Positions 1 to 7,199 of a stretch of 14,437 nt of DNA are shown piece by piece. The notes under the pieces were generated by a model, which was not told the DNA's origin, ran no database searches, and saw only the letters and a list, made by a program, of their open reading frames with translations. The stretch is from Actinomycetota bacterium (lineage in GTDB: Bacteria > Actinomycetota > Humimicrobiia > Humimicrobiales > Humimicrobiaceae), in assembly GCA_003563375.1 (NCBI GenBank), contig PWSB01000214.1:1-14437 (forward strand), read 5' to 3'. A program made the translations under genes and the position numbers. The number at the start of each line of letters is the position of its first letter. Within the stretch, counting starts at the first letter, position 1.

Positions 1-1
1 A

Positions 2-760
2 CACCGCAGCAGGGCCCATATAATATGCAAGGAAAGGGATGGGGCCATACTTTGCGGAATAGACCTGGCCATACAGCTTTTCAAAGAGGTGGATAAAAAT
101 ATAGAAGCAATAAAGACCAAAAAAGACGGACAGGCTATAGGGTACATGCAAAAGGCAGCCGAGCTTTCAGGGCCCAGCGCTTCCCTGCTGGCTGCAGAAA
201 GGTCTGCATTGAACTTCATACAGCATCTGTCAGGAATCTCTACCATTACCAAAAAATTTGCTTCGGCGGCCGCTCCATACGGAGTAAAGATAACCGATAC
301 CAGGAAAACCAAGCCGACCTTGAGAAGCATAGAAAAATATGCGGTAGCCATGGGAGGCGGGCACAATCACCGTTTCGGCTTATTTGACGGGATTATGCTA
401 AAGGACAACCACATACTAGCTGCCGGCGGCACGGCCAAAGCAATAAGAAAGATAAGGGACAGCATCCCCCATACCTTAAAAATAGAGGTGGAGGTCCAGG
501 ATACAGGGCAGCTTGATGAAGCCCTTGAGGCAGAAGCTGATATAATAATGCTTGATAATATGGATATCCCTAAAATAAAGGATGCTGTCAGCAAAATAAG
601 GGAAATGGCCAAAAAAGAAACTTTGGTGGAAGTATCCGGAAACATCACAATCGAAAACCTGGAAAAATACTGCCAGACCGGTGCAGACCTTGTCTCATCA
701 GGATATTTAACCCATTCAGCCCCTGCTGCGGATTTCTCCATGAAGTTTTACCCTGTTTAG
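2..760 (+). CDS. nadC: Nicotinate-nucleotide pyrophosphorylase (carboxylating), 5'-partial
   Basis: Converts quinolinate and PRPP to nicotinate mononucleotide, CO2 and PPi in de novo NAD synthesis (cytosol). The frame is open to the left edge. The GTG at 89 is only an internal Val, because the residues before it (ICKERDGAILCGIDLA) fit the NadC N-terminal domain, so about 25-35 residues lie outside the window. Family motifs seen: ERSALNFIQHLSGIST (about 206-250), TRKTKPTLR (299-325) with the phosphate-binding Arg-Lys pair, GGGHNHR (353-373), MLKDNHI (395-415), the catalytic-type Glu of EVEVQD (485-502), MLDNM (548-562), and the C-terminal VSGNIT and SSGYLTHSAP segments. It ends in TAG, overlapping the stop of the convergent patatin gene. 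Other nad genes would be expected to the left, but this cannot be seen. The molybdenum-associated homologue ModD is less likely given the full NadC motif set. Confidence 0.95.
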   Translation, partial: HRSRAHIICKERDGAILCGIDLAIQLFKEVDKNIEAIKTKKDGQAIGYMQKAAELSGPSASLLAAERSALNFIQHLSGISTITKKFASAAAPYGVKITDTRKTKPTLRSIEKYAVAMGGGHNHRFGLFDGIMLKDNHILAAGGTAKAIRKIRDSIPHTLKIEVEVQDTGQLDEALEAEADIIMLDNMDIPKIKDAVSKIREMAKKETLVEVSGNITIENLEKYCQTGADLVSSGYLTHSAPAADFSMKFYPV

Positions 761-1635
761 ACTCTCAGCTTTTTTTTAAGCTCGGGGATCTTCTCTTGTG
801 CAGCCAAGAGCCCTTTATTTATGATCTCAGAGCCTTTTTGAAAATCAAAGAAGCCGTAGTCTCCCACCTTGGGCTCTATAATTATATCAGCCTGCTGGAT
901 GTACCTTCTGGTCATCTCTCTCTGTATTATATTAAAACTGGTATTCAGTATCTCATATGTGTTCGGATAATTATTTTTTGCCCTTTTTCCTATTAGCTTT
1001 TTTAAAGACCCCATAAAACGGTTTTCCTCTTTTATGTTGCTTATCTGCTTATAATACTCGGATAAGTCTCTTTGCCTTTCTGTGGAAATAGCTACAGCAA
1101 TGGTCAAATCGACATCAAACATACCCAGGGCTTCTGTAGGAAGAGGCTCTACCACTCCGCCGTCCACCAGGACCATCTTTCCCATGGTCACGGGTGAAAA
1201 CAGGCCCGGTATGGATATGGAAGCCTTGACCGCATCCACCAGGTCACCAGAGCAGAGGACCACCTTTTCTTGTTTTATCATGTCCACTGCCACGCAGCAG
1301 AACTGTGGGCAGCACTTCTCAAATGTCTTATCCTTTAAAAATTGTTCCAGGATCTTTTCCACCCGCCTTCCGTTTATGATACCCATCTTGGGCAGGGTGA
1401 TATCAGAAAAAAGCATTATGGTCCTCCAGTCCATGTTATGGACATATTCTTCAAGTCCTTCTAGGGGGGTCCCGGTACAGTAAAACGAACCAACTATGGC
1501 CCCCATGCTGGTCCCGCTTACTGCATCCGGTTTAATTCCTAGGTCTCTTAAGACCTTTAATACTCCAATATGGGATAATGCCCTTGCAGCTCCCCCGCAA
1601 AGGGCAAGCCCGATCTTTTTTTTTCTGGAAATCAT
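757..1635 (-). CDS. Patatin-like phospholipase (RssA-type)
   Basis: A 292-aa cytosolic serine hydrolase of the patatin fold, expected to act on acyl esters such as phospholipids or lysophospholipids. The oxyanion-hole segment CGGAAR is at residues 13-18. The nucleophile elbow GTSMG is at 41-45 (Ser43), and the dyad Asp is in DGG at 158-160 (Asp158), followed by VVEPLP. All catalytic elements are intact, and no signal peptide or membrane segment is visible. The C-terminal 100 residues are Lys-rich and resemble the tail of RssA-like proteins. The ATG at 1635 sits directly before the conserved start KKIGLALCGG. It has no Shine-Dalgarno site, but a perfect TATAAT ends 6 nt upstream. The gene is probably a single transcription unit, with 37 nt to the upstream gene on the same strand. 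The substrate cannot be predicted. Confidence 0.92.
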   Translation of the reverse strand: MISRKKKIGLALCGGAARALSHIGVLKVLRDLGIKPDAVSGTSMGAIVGSFYCTGTPLEGLEEYVHNMDWRTIMLFSDITLPKMGIINGRRVEKILEQFLKDKTFEKCCPQFCCVAVDMIKQEKVVLCSGDLVDAVKASISIPGLFSPVTMGKMVLVDGGVVEPLPTEALGMFDVDLTIAVAISTERQRDLSEYYKQISNIKEENRFMGSLKKLIGKRAKNNYPNTYEILNTSFNIIQREMTRRYIQQADIIIEPKVGDYGFFDFQKGSEIINKGLLAAQEKIPELKKKLRV

Positions 1636-1641
1636 ATTTTT

Positions 1642-1647
1642 ATTATA
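1642..1647 (-). promoter_or_regulatory. -10 hexamer TATAAT of the patatin gene (possible leaderless transcript)
   Basis: On the minus strand TATAAT is followed by six A/T bases and then the ATG at 1635. Transcription would start at or next to the start codon. No purine-rich ribosome site precedes the ATG, and no convincing -35 box is visible 16-18 nt further up. The A/T-rich setting makes a chance match possible. Confidence 0.4.
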
Positions 1648-1672
1648 ATACTAAAAAGTTTTATAGCATAAC

Positions 1673-3901
1673 CTAATCTTTTTGGATCAATTCCAAAAAT
1701 GCATCGATTATATGGGGGTCGAACTGGGTGCCGGAGTTTTGTCTGAGTTCATCGATAGCCTGCTCCTTGGTCATTCTTCCTTTATATGTGCAGCCATGGC
1801 GCATGACATCATAAGCATCTACAACTGAAAGAATTCTTGCCAGCAAAGGTACCTGCTCTCCTTTTAGGCCCTGCGGGTATCCTTTTCCGTCCCATCTCTC
1901 ATGGTGGGAAAGTATCGCCTCTGCTATATGGGAAAGCTGGGGGAGGGCATCTGCAATATTATACCCTACCTCGGGATGCCTTTTTATCTGTCTCCATTGG
2001 TCAGCGGTAAGAGGCTCCTTCCTTTTAAAAATATGGTCGTCTACAGATATCTTCCCAATATCATGGTATACAGCCAGAAGGGCTAATTTTTTAAGGTTTT
2101 CCTCAGAAAGCGATAATGATGCACCTAAAGACAGTGCCATGTCCCGGACCCGGTCAGCGTGTTCACGGTTGTAATAGCTTTTTTGGAACAGGGTCTCTTG
2201 AAGAGAAAGGAGGACCTTATAGGATATTTCTTTTTTTTCCAAAAGCTTTTGCCTATACATCTTATCCTCAGCCTTCCTTATGACCACTTGTATCTTTTCA
2301 CCCTCTTTTACCTTGGTCTCCCTTCCAAGAGAGAGGCTTATGGGTATTTGGAGAATAGAAGAACCTTCTGCGTTTTCCCTTATCCTTTTGGCGGCTTCAT
2401 CTGCTGCAGTTTCTGAGGTCTTGGGAAGAAGCACTGCAAACTCATCCCCTCCCCATCTTGCTATTATATCGCCTTTTCTGCAGGATTTTTTGATGATATT
2501 TGCCGCTTCCTGAAGGAGCCTGTCCCCCTTCTGGTGCCCAAAGGCATCATTTACAAGTTTCAGGCAATTTACATCTCCTATTATTATGCTCAAAGGAAGC
2601 TGGCGGTTATTATTGAGTCTCTTGAGCTCTTCTTCAAAATAAGCACGGTTATACAACGAGGTCAATGAATCATGAAAAGATTTGTATCTGAGCTGCCTCT
2701 CATACCTTTTCCTCTCACTTATGTCCCTTACGATGCCCTGATAATATGCAGGCTTGCCGCCCTTGTATATAGCTCTTGAACTTATCTCCACCCATATAGG
2801 CTTTCCATCTTTTTTTCTAAACCTTGCTTCAAATGGCTTGTCTCTCTGCTCGGGAGAGGGCCTTTTTTTCTTTTCTATATATATTTCACTGGATATATCT
2901 TTGGATACCAGTTCTCTTTTGCTTGCGTAGCCCAGCATCTTTACAAGCGCAGGATTGGCATCCAAATACTTTCCCTCCAATGTGCTCAAATAGATCCCGT
3001 CCCTTGAATTGTCAAAAAGCCTCCTATACCTTTCCTCGCTCTCCGCCAAGGCTTTTTCTTTCTTTTTTAACTCATCTATATCCACCAGAACGGCTCTGGC
3101 ACCTTCTATCCTATTCCCTTTTCCGAGAATAGGGCCTATATATCCTATTACGGGAAGCTCTTCCCCTCCACAGGCCAAAATTGAAAATTCAAACAGCCTG
3201 TGCCTTTTATGCTTATTTTCCATAGTGGCCAGATATTCCTTTTCTACCCTCATCCTGTCTTTTTTTGCAACTATATCAAGCAATCCCAGCCCTGGAGCAT
3301 CGCCTTCTTTTCCCAGCACCTTCTTGCCGCTGTGGTTTATGTATGTTATCCGGCCTTCCTTATTTGTCTCAAAGACGATGTCCTGCAGAAGTTTCAATGT
3401 ATCTTCGAATTTGCGCTTATTTTTTTCAAGCTGTTCTTCTACGGTCTTTCTGGATGTAATGTCAAGGGATATCCCCCCAAGCATGGTGCCCTGGGGGTCA
3501 GGAATAGGGAATTTGTAGCTTAAAAAAGTCTTTTTATCTTCTCCGGCGCCGATGTTCTCTTCAAAGACCACGGCTTTATTTTCTGATAGCACCTCAAGAT
3601 CGTTTTCCCTAAGCTTTTTAGCGGTATCGGGGGGGAATATATCTTCATTTTTTCTCCCCAGCATGCTTCCGGTATCCAAATTTAAATTTTTTTCAAAATA
3701 AGAATTCAAAAATACATACCGGCCTTCCCCGTCTTTTATATATGCAGCTCCGGGAAGATGGTCTGAAAAGAGCTTGAATTTCTGCTCTGTATTTTTTAAG
3801 GATTTTAGGGTCTTTGCATTGGTTATACCTGATTTTATCCTGGAGGCACTTCCAAAAAATCTTTTAGATAAATTTTTTTTAAAAAAAACTTGCTTTATCA
3901 T
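1673..3901 (-). CDS. PAS-PAS-PAS-GGDEF-HD-GYP cyclic-di-GMP synthase/phosphodiesterase
   Basis: A cytosolic sensor that can in principle make and degrade cyclic di-GMP. Residue numbers count from a TTG at 3907 (744 aa); the ATG at 3901 gives 742 aa. PAS domains lie at about 41-155, 165-280 and 290-400. The GGDEF domain is at 403-555, with intact GGDEF at 486-490 and an RKGD inhibitory I-site at 477-480, exactly five residues before it. The HD-GYP domain is at 562-740, with His583, HD 615-616, His644, HHE 668-670, DGKGYP 673-678 and Asp697, all expected metal ligands. There is no transmembrane segment, so the PAS domains probably sense an internal ligand or redox state. I prefer the ATG at 3901 because an extended -10 box ends 7 nt before it, which would leave the TTG outside or at the very tip of the mRNA. 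No Shine-Dalgarno site is visible for either start. Confidence 0.93.
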   Translation of the reverse strand: MIKQVFFKKNLSKRFFGSASRIKSGITNAKTLKSLKNTEQKFKLFSDHLPGAAYIKDGEGRYVFLNSYFEKNLNLDTGSMLGRKNEDIFPPDTAKKLRENDLEVLSENKAVVFEENIGAGEDKKTFLSYKFPIPDPQGTMLGGISLDITSRKTVEEQLEKNKRKFEDTLKLLQDIVFETNKEGRITYINHSGKKVLGKEGDAPGLGLLDIVAKKDRMRVEKEYLATMENKHKRHRLFEFSILACGGEELPVIGYIGPILGKGNRIEGARAVLVDIDELKKKEKALAESEERYRRLFDNSRDGIYLSTLEGKYLDANPALVKMLGYASKRELVSKDISSEIYIEKKKRPSPEQRDKPFEARFRKKDGKPIWVEISSRAIYKGGKPAYYQGIVRDISERKRYERQLRYKSFHDSLTSLYNRAYFEEELKRLNNNRQLPLSIIIGDVNCLKLVNDAFGHQKGDRLLQEAANIIKKSCRKGDIIARWGGDEFAVLLPKTSETAADEAAKRIRENAEGSSILQIPISLSLGRETKVKEGEKIQVVIRKAEDKMYRQKLLEKKEISYKVLLSLQETLFQKSYYNREHADRVRDMALSLGASLSLSEENLKKLALLAVYHDIGKISVDDHIFKRKEPLTADQWRQIKRHPEVGYNIADALPQLSHIAEAILSHHERWDGKGYPQGLKGEQVPLLARILSVVDAYDVMRHGCTYKGRMTKEQAIDELRQNSGTQFDPHIIDAFLELIQKD

Positions 3902-3907
3902 ACTCAA

Positions 3908-3993
3908 TATTCTAACATAAAAAGCTCAAATATTTGCTCTTTTAAAACTAATGAGCACTTTTTTGCAATTTCTGAAAGGATAATCAAATAACT
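3908..3993. promoter_or_regulatory. Divergent intergenic region (86 nt) between GGDEF/HD-GYP and lytic transglycosylase genes
   Basis: This very A/T-rich spacer must hold the start signals of both flanking genes. It contains a perfect 10-bp palindrome, CAAATATTTG, at 3927-3936, which could be an operator. It also contains a GAAAGGA Shine-Dalgarno-like site at 3974-3980, 13 nt before the rightward ATG, which is longer spacing than usual. I could not identify a convincing rightward promoter. Confidence 0.4.
3909..3917 (-). promoter_or_regulatory. Extended -10 (TGT-TAGAAT) of the GGDEF/HD-GYP gene
   Basis: The minus strand reads TGTTAGAAT, a TGn-extended -10 box with five of six consensus bases. 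It ends 7 nt before the ATG at 3901, which would give a leaderless or nearly leaderless mRNA. No strong -35 box is visible, as is common for extended -10 promoters. Confidence 0.4.
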
Positions 3994-6255
3994 ATGGATT
4001 TAAAAAAGAAGATACTGGTATCAATAATATCACTATTGGTGGTATCCCTCATATCTTCCTGTGTACCCGATATAGCTACAAAACAGGAAGAGACCGAGAT
4101 TCTGGGAGGAGAAAACGACTTTGACTATGAAGTAGCAGAGAAGACTCCCGAAGAAGAACCGCAAGAAGAAGAGAAGACAGCAGAGACCATTCAAGAGATC
4201 ACAGAAGCCGACCTGGATGACGCAGAGGTGCAGAGACAATATTTTTTAAAAGGTGTAGAAAATTTCCAGCAAGAAAAGTACCTGGAGGCACATGCTTATC
4301 TTAGCAGGATAGAAGACTCGTACCTGATACTGCAGGACTATATATACTATTATCTTGCAAGAGGGCTATACAAGCAGGGTTATTACCCTGCCTCCCAGAA
4401 GTATTATGCGCTGCTGCTTGAAGAGCATCCCACAAGCATCTGGGTGGAAAGGGCAAACCGGGAATATGCAGACATTCATTTTCAACAGGAGGACTACCAG
4501 AAAGCGGCAGAGCTTTACAGCAGGTTTTATGATAATTACCCGGAATCCGATTATGGGCCTTACACCCTTTTCCAGCTGGCGGTATGCCAGGACCAGCAGG
4601 GGGATATAGAGGAAGCCTACAGCAATTACATAAACATATGGCTGGATTATCCCACTACAGATTTTGCATCAAGCGCCTACAATAACCTTGAAAGGCTTAT
4701 AGAAGAGAACGATATGGAAGCCTTTGTCCCCACCGCTGACCAGGCCTTTGACAGGGCTATGATATTTTTTTATGACCGACAGTACAAGACCGCTTTAAGC
4801 CAGCTGAACCATATACTCAAGCAATATGATATAAGCAGCTTGATGGAAGCCAATGTATTTTTCAGGATGGGGATGTCAAATTATAATATGAGAGAGTATG
4901 GCCTTGCCAGAGATTTCCTTCTTTCAGCATATGAGGTCGCTGAAGGAAGGGGCGTGGCTGATGACGCCTTGTATTTTTTAGCCAGAGCTGAGACCAACCT
5001 GGGCCGCAGCAGCCAGGCACTGGATTATTATCAACAGCTTCTGGATAAATATCCCCAAAGCAGCCGCAGGGATGACACCCTGTACAGGATGGGCAGGATA
5101 TATTATTTTGATGATGAGCTTGATAAAGCCATCGAGATGTTCTGCAGGATGGTAGACCAGTACAGCGGCGGCCAGACAGAAAACCTGCTCTGGGAACTGG
5201 GATGGCTATATTACAATAATGATGATTTCCATCGCGCTGAAGATATATTTGAAAACCTGGCATTGACTTTCAGGGGAACAGAAATTGGAGAAAAGGGTCT
5301 TTTCTGGCAGGCAAAATCCCTTGAAAAAAGAGGCCAGGATGAAGATGCCATAAAGCTTCTAGAAAGGATCGTGGCCCAAAATTCCTACTCCTTCTATACC
5401 TTCTCCGCTCAACAGGTACTGGAAGAAAAAGGCATAGAGGCAGAGATTCCTCCCCTGGACAGGACCGCCAGCCTGCTCAATCCCCAGATAATAGACGTAG
5501 TCCCGATGGTCTTCAATGCCCTGGAAGACGAAAGCGCAAATGATAATAATATACCGCTCCACATAAGGAAAGCCGTAGAGCTTTTAAAAATAGAACTATT
5601 TGAAACAGCATCATCGGAAGTAGAAGCAGGCAGGGATGCTTTTGGTAATGATCCCTACAGCATACTGATGCTTTCCACATTTTTCTATCAGTCTCATGAT
5701 TACAGAAACAGCATAAGCATGCTGACCAGGAACAGGAGCAGCTTCGCTTCAGGCATGGAAAGCCCCTACAAGGATTACTATTATTATCTTCTTTTCCCTT
5801 ATGCCTTCCTGGATATGGTAGAAGAATATGGAGAACAATATGATGTCGACCCCCTGTTCGTGCTGGCTATCATGAGGCAGGAAAGCCGTTTCCAGTCACA
5901 TGTCAGCTCATGGGCCGGAGCCAGGGGGCTTATGCAGGTAATGCCTGCAACAGGCAGAGAGATAGCAGGGCAGATGGGCCTTGCCGGTTTTAACATCGAC
6001 CAGCTTTTTGATGCCGAGCAAAGCATCATGATGGGGTCCTATTACCTAAGGCAGCAGCTTAACAGGTTTGACGGCAACATGTACTTCGCCTCCGCCGCCT
6101 ATAATGCCGGCCCTGGATCCATGCAAAGATGGCAGGCAAGATGGGGCGATAAAGATATATATGAATTTATAGAAAACATACCTTTTGATGAGACCAGGGA
6201 TTATGTGAAAAAGGTAATGGGGAATTATTACGTCTATAAACTGCTGTACGGTTAG
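3994..6255 (+). CDS. TPR-repeat lipoprotein with C-terminal soluble lytic transglycosylase (SLT) domain
   Basis: A 753-aa envelope protein predicted to cleave peptidoglycan glycan strands non-hydrolytically. Residues 1-22 form a lipoprotein signal peptide with lipobox LISSC (lipidated Cys23). Residues 32-80 are an acidic, Glu-rich linker. About 80-480 consists of roughly nine TPR-like helical repeats, with Asp/Tyr-rich turns and recurring YP-x-S ends. The SLT domain covers about 608-750: catalytic Glu630 in MRQESRF, GARGLMQVMPATG at 642-654 and AAYNAGPG at 701-708. The architecture resembles Slt70, with a helical solenoid plus a C-terminal catalytic domain, but it is lipid-anchored and slightly longer. 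It stands alone, divergent from the c-di-GMP gene, and its TAG stop overlaps the convergent transporter stop. A membrane-tethered role in wall remodelling or machine assembly is likely. Confidence 0.93.
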   Translation: MDLKKKILVSIISLLVVSLISSCVPDIATKQEETEILGGENDFDYEVAEKTPEEEPQEEEKTAETIQEITEADLDDAEVQRQYFLKGVENFQQEKYLEAHAYLSRIEDSYLILQDYIYYYLARGLYKQGYYPASQKYYALLLEEHPTSIWVERANREYADIHFQQEDYQKAAELYSRFYDNYPESDYGPYTLFQLAVCQDQQGDIEEAYSNYINIWLDYPTTDFASSAYNNLERLIEENDMEAFVPTADQAFDRAMIFFYDRQYKTALSQLNHILKQYDISSLMEANVFFRMGMSNYNMREYGLARDFLLSAYEVAEGRGVADDALYFLARAETNLGRSSQALDYYQQLLDKYPQSSRRDDTLYRMGRIYYFDDELDKAIEMFCRMVDQYSGGQTENLLWELGWLYYNNDDFHRAEDIFENLALTFRGTEIGEKGLFWQAKSLEKRGQDEDAIKLLERIVAQNSYSFYTFSAQQVLEEKGIEAEIPPLDRTASLLNPQIIDVVPMVFNALEDESANDNNIPLHIRKAVELLKIELFETASSEVEAGRDAFGNDPYSILMLSTFFYQSHDYRNSISMLTRNRSSFASGMESPYKDYYYYLLFPYAFLDMVEEYGEQYDVDPLFVLAIMRQESRFQSHVSSWAGARGLMQVMPATGREIAGQMGLAGFNIDQLFDAEQSIMMGSYYLRQQLNRFDGNMYFASAAYNAGPGSMQRWQARWGDKDIYEFIENIPFDETRDYVKKVMGNYYVYKLLYG

Positions 6256-7199
6256 ATTACCCTTAACAGGGTAAGCCATAAGGATATGCTTACCAAGGAT
6301 AATATGGATGTAACTATAAGGGCTGAGGATACCATGTCTGAATCGGAATGGTATCCTTTAGCCATTATGTAAGCAGCAACAGCAAGGGGCATAGAAAAAA
6401 GGACCACAATAATATCCCTGTCCACCTTTTGAAGCCCGAAGACGAATTCAGCCACAAAAAATGCTATTGCAGGCATGACCAGGAGCTTGGCCGTGCTTAT
6501 CAATGACAGCAGCTTTATATTTTTCTTGATGTGAAAAAAGTGAAATGAAGCTCCTATTGCCAGCAATGCCAGCCCTATGACCATGGAAGAGAGTATGTCC
6601 AAAACCCCGGAGACCACCGGAGGTATGTCTATGTTAATATAAGATATTATTATCCCCAGTACAGCGGATATGACCAAAGGGTCCGTAGCCATTTCCCTTA
6701 GCAGCCTGCCTGCCTCGATACGTTCTTTTTTATTATAAAACTTAAATAAAAGTACTGTCACAACTATGTTTAAAGGCATAAGAAATGCTACTACAAGGCT
6801 TGCCTTTGCAAGGGCAAGGCTGTTATAAGCAGAAAGTATTATAGGAAAACCGATAAAAGCCATGTTGCAGCGGAATGAAGAGACCAAAAAAGCGCCTTTT
6901 GTCTTCCCTGGAATAGCAGTAAAATTAACCGCTAAAAAAAGGATGGCTATATAAATAAAATATGCAGAATATATTACTCCCAGGATCCTGGCATCAAAGA
7001 TTTCTGTCAGGCTGTACTGGGATACGGTTAATATGACCAATGCAGGCAGCCCTATATTATAAGCTATGCTGTTTAACCCCTGCACTCCCTTATCACCGAT
7101 GATCCCTTTTAACCTTATAAGGTACCCTACCCCTATTACTGCAAATATGGGGACGGTGATGACAAGTACCTCGACAACCAGGCCCAAGACAATATTCAT
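6252..7199 (-). CDS. AEC-family (auxin efflux carrier-like) transporter
   Basis: A 315-aa inner-membrane secondary transporter with about ten hydrophobic segments in two halves, separated by a charged loop near residues 155-172. Family signatures include the start VPIFAVIGVGYLIR (16-29), FRCNMAFIGFPI (109-120), LLAIGAS (212-218) and the late segment SMPLAVAAYIMA (269-280). Bacterial AEC members often carry small organic acids such as malate or malonate, so an organic-acid or aryl-acid role would suit this operon, but the substrate is not readable from sequence. Its ATG overlaps the TGA of the prenyl synthase gene as ATGA, which indicates translational coupling; only a weak AGG precedes it. 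It is the last gene of the leftward operon, and its TAA overlaps the convergent transglycosylase stop. Confidence 0.92.
   Translation of the reverse strand: MNIVLGLVVEVLVITVPIFAVIGVGYLIRLKGIIGDKGVQGLNSIAYNIGLPALVILTVSQYSLTEIFDARILGVIYSAYFIYIAILFLAVNFTAIPGKTKGAFLVSSFRCNMAFIGFPIILSAYNSLALAKASLVVAFLMPLNIVVTVLLFKFYNKKERIEAGRLLREMATDPLVISAVLGIIISYINIDIPPVVSGVLDILSSMVIGLALLAIGASFHFFHIKKNIKLLSLISTAKLLVMPAIAFFVAEFVFGLQKVDRDIIVVLFSMPLAVAAYIMAKGYHSDSDMVSSALIVTSILSLVSISLWLTLLRVI
6257..6294 (+). other. Two mutually exclusive stem-loops at the convergent gene junction
   Basis: TTACCC (6257-6262) pairs with GGGTAA (6269-6274) across a 6-nt loop, starting two bases after the transglycosylase stop. GGTAAGC (6270-6276) pairs with GCTTACC (6288-6294) across an 11-nt loop. 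The two stems share the GGTAA bases, so only one can form. No T-run follows either stem, so intrinsic termination is doubtful. The sequence also encodes the last residues of the AEC transporter. Confidence 0.35.

Noticed and set aside
89..91. GTG at 89 as the start of nadC
   Set aside because: In-frame residues upstream to the window edge match the NadC N-terminal domain, so the gene is truncated by the window and GTG encodes an internal Val.
767..782. Inverted repeat AGCTT-T6-AAGCT just after the nadC stop as a terminator
   Set aside because: The stem is only five A/T-rich pairs, the T-run is in the loop and not after the stem, and the sequence is explained by Lys codons at the end of the patatin gene.
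3009..3518. 169-codon open frame on the plus strand
   Set aside because: It lies wholly antisense to the PAS region of the GGDEF/HD-GYP gene, has low-complexity Ser/Phe-rich composition and no ribosome site; it is a shadow of the real frame.
3963..3991. TTGCAA with an AAATAA box as a rightward promoter
   Set aside because: Transcription would start beyond the ATG at 3994, after the only Shine-Dalgarno-like site.
4862..5263. 133-codon open frame on the minus strand
   Set aside because: Antisense to the TPR region of the lipoprotein gene, Cys/Pro/His-rich with no recognisable motif; shadow frame.
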